Source of the DNA: Pollutimonas sp. M17
GTDB lineage: Bacteria; Pseudomonadota; Gammaproteobacteria; Burkholderiales; Burkholderiaceae_B
Direction: 5' to 3'
Assembly (NCBI RefSeq): GCF_025836975.1
Contig: NZ_CP107548.1
Span: 3,224,001-3,288,000 of the forward strand
DNA: 64,000 nucleotides
In this document: positions 45,829 through 55,744 of the stretch, piece after piece
How the letters are laid out: each line of letters starts with the position of its first letter
Position numbering within the stretch: position 1 is the first letter of the stretch
Made by a program: the position numbers and the translations under genes
Notes under the pieces: model-generated
What the model was told of the DNA's origin: nothing
The model's input: only the letters and a program-made list of their open reading frames with translations
Database searches by the model: none

Positions 45829-45860
45829 ATGCACCTGGATATCAACCAGCCCAGGTGCAT
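45829..45860. promoter_or_regulatory. 10-bp-arm inverted repeat before the SDR gene
   Basis: Arms 45829-45838 (atgcacctgg) and 45851-45860 (ccaggtgcat) are exact reverse complements with a 12-nt centre. The right arm ends 2 nt before the SDR start codon, so in RNA the hairpin would cover the ribosome site, and in DNA it would suit a dimeric repressor. Which applies cannot be told from sequence. Confidence 0.6.
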
Positions 45861-45862
45861 GC

Positions 45863-46612
45863 ATGACGACCCTAACCCCTACGGTTCTCATCACCGGCGC
45901 GAGCCGGGGAATCGGCGCAGCCACCGCCATCGCCGCCGCGCGCGATGGCTTCGATGTCGCCATCAATTACGTGAAGGATGCGGAGGCGGCGCGCAGCGTG
46001 GCGCAGGCGGTCGAGCTGCATGGCCGCAAGGCCGCCGTCATCCAGGCCGACGTAGGCAAGCCGGACGATATTCCCCGCATGTTCCAGGAGGCGGAGCGGC
46101 AGCTGGGCCCCTTGACGGCCCTGGTCAACAACACCGGCATCACCGGACCCATCGGACCGTTTTCGCAGACCACCGACGCGACCATAGAGCGCGTCTTCCA
46201 GGTCAATGTGTTCGGCGCCATCCAGTGCTGTCGCCAGGCGTTGGCCTGCTTCGAGCGCAACGGAACCGGCGGGGTCATCGTCAATGTGTCCTCGGTTGCG
46301 GCCCGTACCGGCAGCCCCGGAGAATACATACACTATGCGGCCAGCAAGGCCGCGCTGGAAGCCTTCAGCCTGGGGCTGGCCCGCGAAGTCGCCGCTTCCG
46401 GCGTGCGCGTATGCGGGGTCTCGCCCGGCTCGACGCTGACCGAGATCCACGCCACGGCGGGCGAGCCCGGCCGCCCCGAACGCGTCGCCCCGAAAATCCC
46501 CATGGGCAGGCTGGCCCGGCCCGAGGAAATCGCCGAGACCGTGGTCTGGGTCCTGTCGCCGGCGGCATCGTACATTACCGGCACCGTCATCCAATGCGCG
46601 GGCGGACTGTAG
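45863..46612 (+). CDS. Short-chain dehydrogenase/reductase
   Basis: This 249-residue SDR has the classical cofactor motif TGASRGIG (residues 11-18), NNTGIT in place of the usual NNAG, catalytic Ser in NVSSVAA and the YxxxK motif in HYAASKAAL. An NADP preference is suggested by basic residues after the second strand. Its nearest relatives in appearance are FabG-like oxidoreductases, but fatty-acid genes are absent. The next gene, a Rieske protein, starts 4 nt after its stop, so both probably act in one small redox pathway. Confidence 0.9.
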   Translation: MTTLTPTVLITGASRGIGAATAIAAARDGFDVAINYVKDAEAARSVAQAVELHGRKAAVIQADVGKPDDIPRMFQEAERQLGPLTALVNNTGITGPIGPFSQTTDATIERVFQVNVFGAIQCCRQALACFERNGTGGVIVNVSSVAARTGSPGEYIHYAASKAALEAFSLGLAREVAASGVRVCGVSPGSTLTEIHATAGEPGRPERVAPKIPMGRLARPEEIAETVVWVLSPAASYITGTVIQCAGGL

Positions 46613-46616
46613 GCTG

Positions 46617-47009
46617 ATGGCTGATACACCTTTATCTTCCAAGCGCATGACCACACCCGCCATCGAGGTCTGCCCGTCCACCGACCTGGTGGACGGCGGC
46701 CTGGCCCACAAGCTACCGGTACGGCACGCCGGCGAAGCAACCACCGCCTTCTTCGTCCGCTACGAGGGGCGCGCCTACGGCTACCTGAACCGCTGCCCGC
46801 ACATGGGTTCGCCGCTGGACTGGGAAGGCCATGTATTCACACGCGCGGGCGATCAGTTGATGTGCGCGCGCCATGGCGCCACCTTCAGGCCCGACACCGG
46901 CGAATGCACCGGCGGGCCCTGCCAGCCCAGCAGGTTGTCCGCCCTGAAGGTGACCGAAGCGGGCCAGGCGGTGCTCTGGTGGCCGGAAGGCAAGACCGAA
47001 CCGGCATGA
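46617..47009 (+). CDS. Rieske [2Fe-2S] ferredoxin-like protein
   Basis: This 130-residue soluble protein is a single Rieske domain. The cluster ligands are Cys60 and His62 (NRCPHMGSPLDW) and Cys83 and His86 (LMCARHGATF), followed by GECTGGPC. Stand-alone Rieske proteins act as electron carriers for oxygenases or as small nitrite-reductase-like subunits. It is coupled to the SDR gene. A second in-frame ATG at residue 11 could be the true start. Confidence 0.92.
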   Translation: MADTPLSSKRMTTPAIEVCPSTDLVDGGLAHKLPVRHAGEATTAFFVRYEGRAYGYLNRCPHMGSPLDWEGHVFTRAGDQLMCARHGATFRPDTGECTGGPCQPSRLSALKVTEAGQAVLWWPEGKTEPA

Positions 47010-47070
47010 TGCGTAGCCGCTCAAGAAAAAAGGCGGATGCGGCCATGCCGTACCCGCCCTGAATGCATGC

Positions 47071-47089
47071 CAGGGCCGGGAAGGCCCTG
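47071..47089. terminator. Hairpin between convergent Rieske and ilvD genes
   Basis: A perfect 7-bp stem (cagggcc / ggccctg) with a 5-nt loop lies in the 86-nt gap between two convergent genes. No T-tract accompanies it, so it is a possible rather than certain terminator. Confidence 0.4.
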
Positions 47090-47095
47090 CGGCAT

Positions 47096-48955
47096 TTACT
47101 TCAATTGCGATACGTCGCGGACCGCGCCGCGGTCCGCCGAGGTCGCCAGCGCCGCATAGGCTTTCAGGGCCTGCGACACCACGCGCTGCCTGTCCACCGG
47201 CTGCCAGGCGGCGGCGCCGCGTGCTTCCATTTCAGCGCGCCGCTTGGCCAGTTCGTCGTCGCTGATGGCAAGATGGATCTTGCGGTTCGGGATGTCGATT
47301 TCTATCGTGTCGCCGTCCTGGACCAGGCCGATGTTTCCGCCTTCGGCCGCTTCGGGCGATGCGTGGCCGATGACCAGGCCCGACGAACCGCCCGAGAAAC
47401 GCCCATCGGTCAGCAGCGCCGAGCTTTTCCCCAGACCCTTGGACTTCAGGTAGGACGTGGGATACAGCATTTCCTGCATGCCGGGGCCGCCCTTGGGGCC
47501 TTCGTAGCGGATCACGACCACGTCGCCCGCCTTGACCTTGCCGCCCAGGATGGCTTCGACGGAATCTTCCTGGCTTTCGTACACGCGTGCCGTGCCCGTG
47601 AACTTCAATATGCTTTCATCCACTCCGGCGGTCTTGACGATGCAGCCTTTGGGCGCCAGGTTGCCGTACAGCACGGCCAGTCCGCCATCCTGCGAATAGG
47701 CGTGCTCCCTGGAGCGTATGCAGCCTTTTTCGCGGTCCAGATCCAGTTCCTGATAATGGCGGTCCTGGCTGAACGCGGTTTGCGAACGCACGCCGCCCGG
47801 CGCCGCCTTGAAGAAATCTTGAACTTCCTGCGCGGCGTTTCCGCCGCCCACGTCCCAGGCGTCGATGGCCTTGCCCAGCGTGCCGCTATGGATGTTGCCG
47901 ACATCCAGGTTCAACAGGCCGGCGCGCGCAAGCTCGCCCAATATGCCCATGATGCCGCCGGCGCGATGCACGTCTTCGATGTGGAACTTGTCGGTGGCGG
48001 GGGCGACCTTGCACAGGCAGGGCACGCGCCGCGAAATGCGGTCGATGTCCGACATGGTGAATTCCACGCCCGCCTCCTGTGCGGCCGCCAGCAAGTGCAG
48101 CACGGTATTCGTGGAACCGCCCATGGACACGTCCAGCGTCATGGCGTTCTCGAAGGCCGCGAAGGTGGCGATATTGCGAGGCAGGACCGACGCGTCGTCC
48201 TGTTCGTAATAGCGGCGGCACAGATCGACCACCAGCCTGCCCGCGTCCTCGAACAGGCCCTTGCGGCGCGCATGCGTGGCCACCACGGTGCCGTTGCCCG
48301 GCAGCGCAAGGCCCAGCGCCTCGGTCAGGCAGTTCATGGAGTTGGCGGTGAACATGCCTGAACACGAGCCGCAGGTGGGACAGGCATTGCGCTCGGCCTC
48401 GGCGGCTTCCGCGTCGCTGACGTTGGGGTCGGCCGCCTTGATCATGGCGTCGACCAGGTCCAGCTTCATCAACACTTTCTGTGTGCCCGGCTCGATGATC
48501 TTGCCCGCTTCCATGGGGCCGCCGGACACGAACACGACGGGGATGTTCAGGCGCATCGCGGCCATCAGCATGCCCGGGGTGATCTTGTCGCAATTGGAGA
48601 TGCAGACCATGGCGTCGGCGCAATGCGCGTTGACCATGTATTCGACGGAGTCGGCGATCAGTTCGCGCGAAGGCAGCGAATAAAGCATGCCGCCATGTCC
48701 CATCGCGATGCCGTCGTCCACCGCTATGGTATTGAACTCTTTGGCCACGCCGCCCGCCGCTTCGATCTGCCGGGCCACCAGTTGGCCAAGATCCTTGAGG
48801 TGTACGTGCCCGGGCACGAACTGGGTGAAGGAATTGACGACGGCGATGATGGGCTTTTCGAAATCGCCATCCTGCATGCCGGTGGCGCGCCAAAGAGCGC
48901 GTGCGCCAGCCATGTTGCGGCCATGGGTCGAGGTGCGGGAACGGTATTGCGGCAT
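47096..48955 (-). CDS. ilvD: Dihydroxy-acid dehydratase, long [4Fe-4S]-type IlvD
   Basis: This 619-residue protein matches the length and motifs of E. coli IlvD (616 residues). Cysteines occur in [10 protein letters not shown] and in [18 protein letters not shown], while the first cysteine position of the [2Fe-2S] form is replaced (FVPGHVH). The C-terminal [20 protein letters not shown] is conserved. E. coli-type IlvD is an oxygen-sensitive [4Fe-4S] enzyme of branched-chain amino acid synthesis. The window therefore holds both known types of the enzyme about 7 kb apart. It is divergent from ppc. Confidence 0.94.
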   Translation of the reverse strand: MPQYRSRTSTHGRNMAGARALWRATGMQDGDFEKPIIAVVNSFTQFVPGHVHLKDLGQLVARQIEAAGGVAKEFNTIAVDDGIAMGHGGMLYSLPSRELIADSVEYMVNAHCADAMVCISNCDKITPGMLMAAMRLNIPVVFVSGGPMEAGKIIEPGTQKVLMKLDLVDAMIKAADPNVSDAEAAEAERNACPTCGSCSGMFTANSMNCLTEALGLALPGNGTVVATHARRKGLFEDAGRLVVDLCRRYYEQDDASVLPRNIATFAAFENAMTLDVSMGGSTNTVLHLLAAAQEAGVEFTMSDIDRISRRVPCLCKVAPATDKFHIEDVHRAGGIMGILGELARAGLLNLDVGNIHSGTLGKAIDAWDVGGGNAAQEVQDFFKAAPGGVRSQTAFSQDRHYQELDLDREKGCIRSREHAYSQDGGLAVLYGNLAPKGCIVKTAGVDESILKFTGTARVYESQEDSVEAILGGKVKAGDVVVIRYEGPKGGPGMQEMLYPTSYLKSKGLGKSSALLTDGRFSGGSSGLVIGHASPEAAEGGNIGLVQDGDTIEIDIPNRKIHLAISDDELAKRRAEMEARGAAAWQPVDRQRVVSQALKAYAALATSADRGAVRDVSQLK

Positions 48956-49103
48956 TTGAATCCCTGAGATGGAAAATACGGGCGAAAAAAATTCTATGAT
49001 AATCCATCGTATAGTGGTGGATTACCCGGACACGGCAAGGGGTCGGACACGCCGTGTCCCGCAAGCGAAACATCGAACGCAACATCCTTTTTCAGGAGAA
49101 TTC

Positions 49104-51953
49104 GTGAATCAAGCCCTGCCTTCCAACCAGGAACCCGGCGCTCTGCGCAACGACATCCGGACGCTCGGAAAAACACTGGGCGATGTCATCAAGGATTGCC
49201 AAGGCAAGGCCATTTACGACGTCATCGAAAAACTGCGCCGCGCCGCCGTGAAGTTCCGCCGCGAAGGCAATATCAAGGACAGCCGCATCCTGGAGCGGCA
49301 GATCGCCCGCCTGGAAGACGAGGAAGCGTCGTCCGTGGCACGCGCATTCAGCTATTTCCTGCATCTGTCCAATATTGCCGAGGACCGCGATCAGAACAGG
49401 CGCCAGCGCCGGCACGAGCTGGCCGCCGACGCGCCCATGCGCGGCAGCCTCCAGCATGCGCTGGATCTGCTGCAAAGCAAGGGCGTGAGCAGCCGCAAGA
49501 TACTGCGCTACCTGGAACAGGCCTGCATCGTTCCCGTGCTGACCGCGCACCCCACCGAAGTCCAGCGCAAGAGCACGCTGGACCTGCACAGGGAAATCGC
49601 CCGTCAGCTGGCGCTTAGCGACGCCACGCAGACGCCCGCCGAAAAACTCCAGTTGCAGCGCAGGCTGGCCGGCCTGGTGGCCACGCTCTGGCAAACCCGC
49701 ATGCTGCGCCGGCAGAAGCTGACCGTGCTGGATGAGATCGACAATGCGCTGACTTACTACACCAGCACCTTCCTGACCGCCATCCCGCGCTTGTACCAGG
49801 ACTTGTCCATACGCCTGCAACCGCCCGGCCGCACGCTGTTCGATGTCAATGCCCGGCCCTTGCCGGCCTTCCTCCAGATGGGCAGTTGGATAGGCGGCGA
49901 CCGCGACGGCAATCCGAACGTCGATGCCTCGACGCTGGAACAGGCCCTGCTGCGCCAATCCGCGCATGTGCTGCGCCATTATCTGCAAGAGGTCAAATCG
50001 CTGGGCACCGAGATATCGCTGTCCCATACGCTGAGCGCGGCCAGTCCAGACCTGCTCGCCCTGTCCATGGCCAGCCAGGATGCGTCCGAACACCGCGTCG
50101 ATGAGCCCTACCGCCGCGCCTTCATCCATTTGTATGCGCGCCTGGCGGCGACTTCCGTCGCCCTGACGGGGCGGCAGCTGGCCCAGCGCCCTACTTACCC
50201 GGCTCCGGCCTATGCCGGCCCGCAGGAATTCCAGCGCGACCTGCGTGTCATTGCCGACTCCCTGGACCGGCATCACGGCAGCCTGATCGGGCAATTGCGC
50301 CTGTCGGGCCTGTTGCAGGCCGTCAGCATTTTCGGCTTCCACCTGGCCACGGTCGACTTGCGCCAAAGCTCCGACGTGCATGAGCGCGTGCTGACCGAGC
50401 TGTTCAAGGCGGCCAAGGCCACATTCAAGGGCACGCCGGTGGACTACCGCAAGCTGTCCGAGGAAGACCGCGTTCAATTGCTGCGCCAGGAAATCCAGCA
50501 GGTCCGCCCCCTGGTCTCGCCCTGGCTGCATTACTCGGCCGAAACGGAGAAAGAGCTGGCGATCCTGCGCATGGCCGCCGCCTGCCGGAAAAAATACGGA
50601 CCGGACGCCATCAAGCAGACCATCGTCTCGCACACCGAAACGCTCAGCGACCTGCTGGAAGTCCTGGTCCTGCAACAAGAGGCCGGGCTCATTTCGCCCC
50701 AGGACCGGAAGGGCGCCGACGGCCTGATGGTGGTGCCTTTGTTCGAGACCATACCCGACCTGGTGCGCGGACCGCTGATCATGGCCGAATGGCTGGATCT
50801 GCCCGAAGTCGCGCAACGGCTACAGCATGCGCAGGGCGGCATACAGGAAGTCATGCTGGGCTATTCCGACAGCAACAAGGATGGCGGCTACCTGACCTCG
50901 AACTGGTCGCTGTACTGCGCCGAGCGGCAACTGGTGCAGGAATTCAAGAAGCGCAAACTGCGCCTGCGCCTTTTCCACGGCCGGGGCGGGTCGGTGGCAC
51001 GCGGCGGCGGCTCGAGCTTCGATGCCATCCTGGCCCAGCCGCCCGGCACGGTCAACGGACAAATCCGCCTGACCGAACAGGGCGAGGTCATACAGGGCAA
51101 GTATAAGGACGCCGAAGTCGGACGCTGGCACCTGGAGAACTTTGTGGCGGCCACGCTCGAAACCAGCCTGGCGGCCAACACCTCGGTATCGCAGTCGGAG
51201 GACGACAATATGGCGCGCTTCGGCGCCATCCTGGACTTCATGTCGGAGGTCGCGCAGCAAAGCTACCGCGATCTGGTGTACGGCACGCCGGGCTTCAACG
51301 ACTATTTCTTCGCGTCCACGCCCATACTGGAAATCGCCGGCCTCAATATCGGGTCTCGGCCGGCGTCGCGCAAGGCCAGCCGGAAGATCGAAGACCTGCG
51401 CGCCATCCCCTGGGGATTTTCCTGGGCGCAATGCCGTTTGATGCTGACCGGCTGGTATGGCGTGGGCACTGCCCTGCGCGCGTATGTGGAGCAAGGCTGC
51501 GAGCACGCTCCAGCCACATCGTCGGACCGCCTGGCGCAGCTGCGGGAAATGGCCACGGTCTGGCCTTTCTTCAAGACATTGCTGTCCAACATGGAACAAG
51601 TCCTGGCCAAGACCGATCTGGGCATCGCCAAACGCTATGCGGGCCTGGTGCCCGACAGGAAGCTGCGCGAAGGCATCTTCGGCCGCATCCGCGCCGAGTT
51701 CGAACTGACGCTGGACATGTTCAAGCGCGTCAGCGGCCACGAGCTGCTGGCCAACGACCCCCAGCTCAGCGCCGCGCTGAGCGAGCGCTTCGCCTATATC
51801 GATCCGCTGAATCACCTGCAAGTGGAGCTTCTGCAGCGCCATCGCCAGGCGGAAAAAAAGCCCGCCAAGGCGGGCAGCGAGGAAAGCCGCAGCCAGCGGG
51901 CCATACACATGACCATCAACGGCATTGCGGCGGGACTCAGGAACTCCGGCTAG
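49104..51953 (+). CDS. ppc: Phosphoenolpyruvate carboxylase
   Basis: Ppc carboxylates phosphoenolpyruvate to oxaloacetate, replenishing the citric acid cycle. The GTG at 49104 is chosen because aggag sits 5 nt before it, giving 949 residues; the open frame reaching further upstream lacks family similarity. Conserved motifs are [13 protein letters not shown] (catalytic His), [43 protein letters not shown] and the C-terminal [13 protein letters not shown], which holds allosteric and catalytic residues. Its stop overlaps the convergent small-protein gene by 4 nt. Confidence 0.97.
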   Translation: MNQALPSNQEPGALRNDIRTLGKTLGDVIKDCQGKAIYDVIEKLRRAAVKFRREGNIKDSRILERQIARLEDEEASSVARAFSYFLHLSNIAEDRDQNRRQRRHELAADAPMRGSLQHALDLLQSKGVSSRKILRYLEQACIVPVLTAHPTEVQRKSTLDLHREIARQLALSDATQTPAEKLQLQRRLAGLVATLWQTRMLRRQKLTVLDEIDNALTYYTSTFLTAIPRLYQDLSIRLQPPGRTLFDVNARPLPAFLQMGSWIGGDRDGNPNVDASTLEQALLRQSAHVLRHYLQEVKSLGTEISLSHTLSAASPDLLALSMASQDASEHRVDEPYRRAFIHLYARLAATSVALTGRQLAQRPTYPAPAYAGPQEFQRDLRVIADSLDRHHGSLIGQLRLSGLLQAVSIFGFHLATVDLRQSSDVHERVLTELFKAAKATFKGTPVDYRKLSEEDRVQLLRQEIQQVRPLVSPWLHYSAETEKELAILRMAAACRKKYGPDAIKQTIVSHTETLSDLLEVLVLQQEAGLISPQDRKGADGLMVVPLFETIPDLVRGPLIMAEWLDLPEVAQRLQHAQGGIQEVMLGYSDSNKDGGYLTSNWSLYCAERQLVQEFKKRKLRLRLFHGRGGSVARGGGSSFDAILAQPPGTVNGQIRLTEQGEVIQGKYKDAEVGRWHLENFVAATLETSLAANTSVSQSEDDNMARFGAILDFMSEVAQQSYRDLVYGTPGFNDYFFASTPILEIAGLNIGSRPASRKASRKIEDLRAIPWGFSWAQCRLMLTGWYGVGTALRAYVEQGCEHAPATSSDRLAQLREMATVWPFFKTLLSNMEQVLAKTDLGIAKRYAGLVPDRKLREGIFGRIRAEFELTLDMFKRVSGHELLANDPQLSAALSERFAYIDPLNHLQVELLQRHRQAEKKPAKAGSEESRSQRAIHMTINGIAAGLRNSG

Positions 51954-52081
51954 ATCATGCTGTCGCCGTCCCGGCTGGCGGCGCGCATGTCGCGGATCAG
52001 CGCAACAATCAAGGCCACCAGGACGGCGGCCGAGGCCACGGGCCAGACAAGGATATAGCCGGTCAGAAGCATATTCGTCAT
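51950..52081 (-). CDS. Small membrane subunit of a sodium:solute symporter
   Basis: This 43-residue protein is a single hydrophobic helix (about 6-28) followed by a charged tail ([11 protein letters not shown]). Tiny one-helix proteins of this kind accompany SSS-type symporters in several Proteobacteria. The start at 52081 lies 10 nt after the symporter stop with tctcc (aggag on the sense strand) between them. Its function is presumably stability or assembly of the symporter; this is inference. Confidence 0.75.
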   Translation of the reverse strand: MTNMLLTGYILVWPVASAAVLVALIVALIRDMRAASRDGDSMI

Positions 52082-52091
52082 GTTCTCTCCT

Positions 52092-53795
52092 TTAAGCACG
52101 GGCGGCTGCGATGCGGCCGCCTCCGGTTGAGACGGGGCCGGGCTGGGCCGCGGCCGGTTCGTCATCCTGGTGGAACGAGGTCACTCGTTCAGCCAGCAGG
52201 TCGAAATCGAAACGTTCATTGCTGCGCAGGCTGATGGCGACGCACACCGCCGCGCTCACGCCATAGGCCGTGAGCGAACTGAGCAGCACGACATACTCGC
52301 GCAGGAATCCGATGGTGAAGGGCATGGACACGATGGCCGCGCCCACGCCCATCGCGATCGCGACACGGCGGTTGAAGAAGGCGAAGACCATCAAGCCGAT
52401 CACCACCCCCAAGCCCAGCGATGCGCACAGCTCGAAGAACACCGCCACGATGCCGTCCAGCGGCAGGAGCTCGAAACGCGCGGTCGTGAACAGCGCGACT
52501 GCGGAAACGACGGCCCAGGTAAAGGCTTTGTTGCTGACCCGGTTCCAGTAGAAACTGACGATCACGGGAAAGACGATGGCTCCCCACAGCGCGCCCACGA
52601 ACACCAGCATGACAAGGATGTCGAGCCGCAGGCTGGCGAATATCACGCCCAGCATCGTGGCGACCACCATGGTGATGCGCCCCAGCCACAGCATGCGCTT
52701 CGGGCAGGGTTTGCCGCGCGCCAGGTTCTTGCCGTAGACGTCGGTCATCACAATGGCCGACAGGGCGGACAGGTCGGAATCGGCGGTCGATGACAGCGAC
52801 CCCACCACCAGGATGAAGAACAGCGCAATCCCGAATGGCGGCAGGTAGGTCGAGGCCATCTGTGGAATGATGTTGTTCATGTTGCCGTCGGCGGGCTCCA
52901 GCCCGACCAGCAGCGCCAGCAAGCCCAGCATGCCCAGGCCGATGACCACCGCGCCATAGCCGAGCGTCGCCGTCAGGAACGTGGACTTGATCAGGTCTTC
53001 ACGCACGGCAAACAGGCGCTGCGCGATGGTCTGATTGCCGATCGCATAGGCCAGGACGGCCACGAAATAGGGTGCGCCCTGCTCGAGTATGGCTTTGGTC
53101 GAGAAAAAGTCCGCTTGCTGCTCGCTCAGGTTTCCCAGGTTCGCCGCCAGCATGTCCGTGCCGCCGGCATTGAAGAAGATCAGCGGAATGATCACCACCG
53201 CGGCCAGGATCATCGCGATCAATTGGGCGAAATCCGTCATGACCGAGGCGCGGAAACCGGACCACAAGGTGTATGACAGCACGCCCAGGCCGGCGATAAG
53301 CACTCCCTGTATGAAGCTGAGCGGACTCAGTATGGAAACCAGCGCGCCCGCCGCGGTGAAGTTGACCATCAGGCTGATGCAGCTGCCGATGAGGTTGGAC
53401 ACTGCCATGATGAGCTGGCTGGATGTGCCGTGGCGGGCCTGAATGACCTCGGCCAGCGTATGCGCCTTGGGCGCCAGCTTGCGGAAGCGCCGGCCGAAGG
53501 GATAGATGAACAGGATCATCAAGGCGCCCCACAAACCGTAGTGCAGCGGGCCGGAAAGCCCGTAGCGGTAGCCCGATGTCGCACTGGCGTAGAACGATGC
53601 CGCCCATATCCAGGTGGCGATCATGCTGGCGGCCGAGAGGCCGAAACCAATGGCGTTGTTCGACACCATGTAGCCGTCGACGTTCTCCTTCTTCTTCCCT
53701 ATGAGCATTGAAAGCAGAAAGGTCAGTCCGTAGAAACCCACCAGCAGCATCAGCGCCGTGGATGTCGATAGTTTAAAAAAATCAGTTTCTTGCAT
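52092..53795 (-). CDS. Sodium:solute symporter family transporter
   Basis: This protein of about 567 residues has 13 or more hydrophobic segments and SSS-family patterns such as MIATWIWAASFYASATSGYRYG in the first quarter, GTSSQLIMAVSNLIGSCISL, and FFILVVGSLSSTADSDLSAL, the sodium-site helix. Such carriers take up sugars, amino acids, urea or organic acids with sodium. Start choice between ATG 53795 and 53813 is uncertain; the former is preceded by gagga. The 3' neighbour is a one-helix partner. Substrate is unknown. Confidence 0.88.
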   Translation of the reverse strand: MQETDFFKLSTSTALMLLVGFYGLTFLLSMLIGKKKENVDGYMVSNNAIGFGLSAASMIATWIWAASFYASATSGYRYGLSGPLHYGLWGALMILFIYPFGRRFRKLAPKAHTLAEVIQARHGTSSQLIMAVSNLIGSCISLMVNFTAAGALVSILSPLSFIQGVLIAGLGVLSYTLWSGFRASVMTDFAQLIAMILAAVVIIPLIFFNAGGTDMLAANLGNLSEQQADFFSTKAILEQGAPYFVAVLAYAIGNQTIAQRLFAVREDLIKSTFLTATLGYGAVVIGLGMLGLLALLVGLEPADGNMNNIIPQMASTYLPPFGIALFFILVVGSLSSTADSDLSALSAIVMTDVYGKNLARGKPCPKRMLWLGRITMVVATMLGVIFASLRLDILVMLVFVGALWGAIVFPVIVSFYWNRVSNKAFTWAVVSAVALFTTARFELLPLDGIVAVFFELCASLGLGVVIGLMVFAFFNRRVAIAMGVGAAIVSMPFTIGFLREYVVLLSSLTAYGVSAAVCVAISLRSNERFDFDLLAERVTSFHQDDEPAAAQPGPVSTGGGRIAAARA

Positions 53796-53819
53796 CGGTA
53801 AAACAGTCCTCATGTGCAT

Positions 53820-54299
53820 GGCCGCTGATATCGACGCGCGCAGTCAATCCCGCCCGCGCCGGGAACGACTGAGCTCCAGGGCAGACTGGTTGAAAGACAC
53901 AAATCAGGTGCCTTGTTGCAGCACCGACAGGCAATGGCAAGACGCCGGATAGCGGCAAGGTTGCAAGCGCCTGTGAGCTGCGATGCCGGCCATGGGGCCG
54001 ACGTTTGTTCCGCGACCGAATCCGGTCGGGCATATTGTTTCGGCTGGTTCCAGCCGGGCCGCCGCGTGGCAACCGTGTGACGGGAAAAATAATTCCCTGT
54101 AAATATCTGCCTGAAATCCCCGCCAGAAGCCTCCGGCGCGGACTCCTTCTCAGGCAGCGCTAAGTCTAGCATTGTAGTGCCGCGCGCCCGACAAGTCCAG
54201 ACTGCTTGCCAAAGCCGCGGCAAGCGCAGCACGGTTTGCTGCGCCGAGCCATGCTGGAAGTATGATGAAGCACCTGATTTTCGAGGACGCGCCAGCCCT
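53820..54299. other. 480-nt divergent intergenic region with two small hairpins
   Basis: This gap lies between the symporter gene and the CoA-transferase gene, which diverge. Two perfect short hairpins are seen close together: 54013-54028 (6-bp stem, 4-nt loop) and 54041-54056 (7-bp stem, 2-nt loop). An AT-rich stretch near 54085-54105 may be a promoter. No convincing open frame or structured RNA family is recognised. Confidence 0.5.
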
Positions 54300-55685
54300 A
54301 TGACACAGTCTTCAATCTTTGCCGGATACATGCTCGCCATGCGGCCGCCGGCCGCATCCGCATACCTTCCTGAACACGCCTGCTCTTTGCCTCGCCTGAC
54401 GGGGCACGGCAGCCTGCCGTCGGCTTATCCAGTCACGGAGTTCGCGGCCGCATCGATAGGTACGGCCGCGCTGGCGCTGGCCCGCTACATGGAAGTGCGC
54501 TTCGGCACCCAAGCCGCGGTTTCAGTCGACCGGCGCCTGGCTTCCATGTGGTTCGCAACGTCGCTACGGCCCCAAGGCTGGCCGCTGCCCTCAGTGCGGG
54601 ACCCGGTCACAGGCGACTATGCGGCCGCCGACGGATGGATCCGCCTGCATGCCAATGCGCCCCAGCACCGTGCCGCGGCGCTGGCCGTGCTGGACTGTCC
54701 TTCCTCGCATAAGGACGTCGCGCAGGCGATAGCGCAGCGGAGTGCCTTCGAGCTTGAAGACGCCATCGTGGCCGCCGGAGGCTGCGCGGCCGCCATGCGC
54801 ACCAAGGCGGCGTGGGATGCGCATCCGCAAGGCCGGGCGTTGCACGCCGAGCCGCTTTTCCAGTATTCCGAAGCCGACGCCGGGCCGATGTTGGACGCTC
54901 CCGCCGGGCCACAGCGCCCCCTTGCCGGCATACGGGTACTGGACCTGACCCGCGTACTGGCCGGGCCGGTATCCACCCGTTTCCTGGCAGGCTACGGCGC
55001 GCAGGTACTTCGGATAGATCCGCCCTTCTGGGCCGAACCCGGCATGGTGCCCGAAGTCACGCTGGGAAAGCGATGCGCGCAACTGGACCTGCGCGAGCCG
55101 CGGCAGCTGGACCGTCTTGAATCATTGCTCGTGAATGCCGACGTACTGGTGCATGGCTATCGTGCCGATGCGCTGGAACGATTGGGTCTGGATGACGCAG
55201 CGCGCCAGCGCCTGCGCCCCGGCCTGGTGGATGTGTGCCTGGATGCCTATGGATGGACGGGCCCATGGCGCAAGCGGCGCGGATTCGACAGTCTGGTACA
55301 GATGAGCTGCGGCATCGCCGACGCCGGGATGAGGCATTACGGCACGTCGCAGCCGGCGCCACTGCCAGTGCAGGCCCTGGACCAGGCCACGGGCTATTTG
55401 ATGGCGGCCGCCGTACTGGACGGCCTGTCCGCCCGCCGCCGGAATGGCCGCGGGTCGCGCACACGCCTGTCCCTGGCCCGGACCGCCGCACTGCTGATGA
55501 CGCAGACAGCGACGACGTCGACGCCGCTCGACGCCGAAAGCCAGGACGACAGGATGCCGGAGCCGGAGCATACGCAATGGGGGCCCGCGCATCGTCTCAG
55601 GCCGCCTTGCGAAGTCGAAGGCGCCGCAATGCGCTGGGATCATCCCGCCAGCGCGCTGGGCAGCAGCCCCGCAAGCTGGACATGA
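54300..55685 (+). CDS. CaiB/BaiF (family III) CoA-transferase-like protein
   Basis: In this 461-residue protein the family III CoA-transferase signature begins only at about residue 208 (LAGIRVLDLTRVLAGPVSTRFLAGYGAQVLRIDPP). It continues through NADVLVHGYRADALERLGL and DVCLDAYGWTGPWRKRRGFDSLVQMSCG. The first 200 residues resemble a degenerate second copy of the fold rather than a full-length enzyme, as seen in double-domain members. It should transfer CoA between carboxylic acids, but the usual catalytic Asp context is not obvious, so activity is uncertain. A strong bidirectional terminator follows it. Confidence 0.78.
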   Translation: MTQSSIFAGYMLAMRPPAASAYLPEHACSLPRLTGHGSLPSAYPVTEFAAASIGTAALALARYMEVRFGTQAAVSVDRRLASMWFATSLRPQGWPLPSVRDPVTGDYAAADGWIRLHANAPQHRAAALAVLDCPSSHKDVAQAIAQRSAFELEDAIVAAGGCAAAMRTKAAWDAHPQGRALHAEPLFQYSEADAGPMLDAPAGPQRPLAGIRVLDLTRVLAGPVSTRFLAGYGAQVLRIDPPFWAEPGMVPEVTLGKRCAQLDLREPRQLDRLESLLVNADVLVHGYRADALERLGLDDAARQRLRPGLVDVCLDAYGWTGPWRKRRGFDSLVQMSCGIADAGMRHYGTSQPAPLPVQALDQATGYLMAAAVLDGLSARRRNGRGSRTRLSLARTAALLMTQTATTSTPLDAESQDDRMPEPEHTQWGPAHRLRPPCEVEGAAMRWDHPASALGSSPASWT

Positions 55686-55690
55686 AAAAA

Positions 55691-55722
55691 GGGGGCTGCC
55701 GGACAATGAGCTGGCAGCCCCT
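55691..55722. terminator. Bidirectional terminator between CoA-transferase and tctA
   Basis: A perfect 9-bp stem (ggggctgcc / ggcagcccc) with a 12-nt loop is flanked by an A-tract on the left and T-rich sequence on the right, fitting termination on both strands. It lies in the 59-nt gap between two convergent genes. Confidence 0.82.
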
Positions 55723-55744
55723 TTACGTTTTCCGGCCTTGCGCC

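Noticed and set aside
43821-45860. A 679-codon minus-strand open frame opposite the second TonB receptor
   Set aside because: It runs against a complete receptor and lacks any recognisable domain.
49092-50816. A 574-codon minus-strand open frame opposite ppc
   Set aside because: Ppc motifs on the plus strand are unambiguous; the antisense frame is Gln/Gly/Arg-rich shadow.
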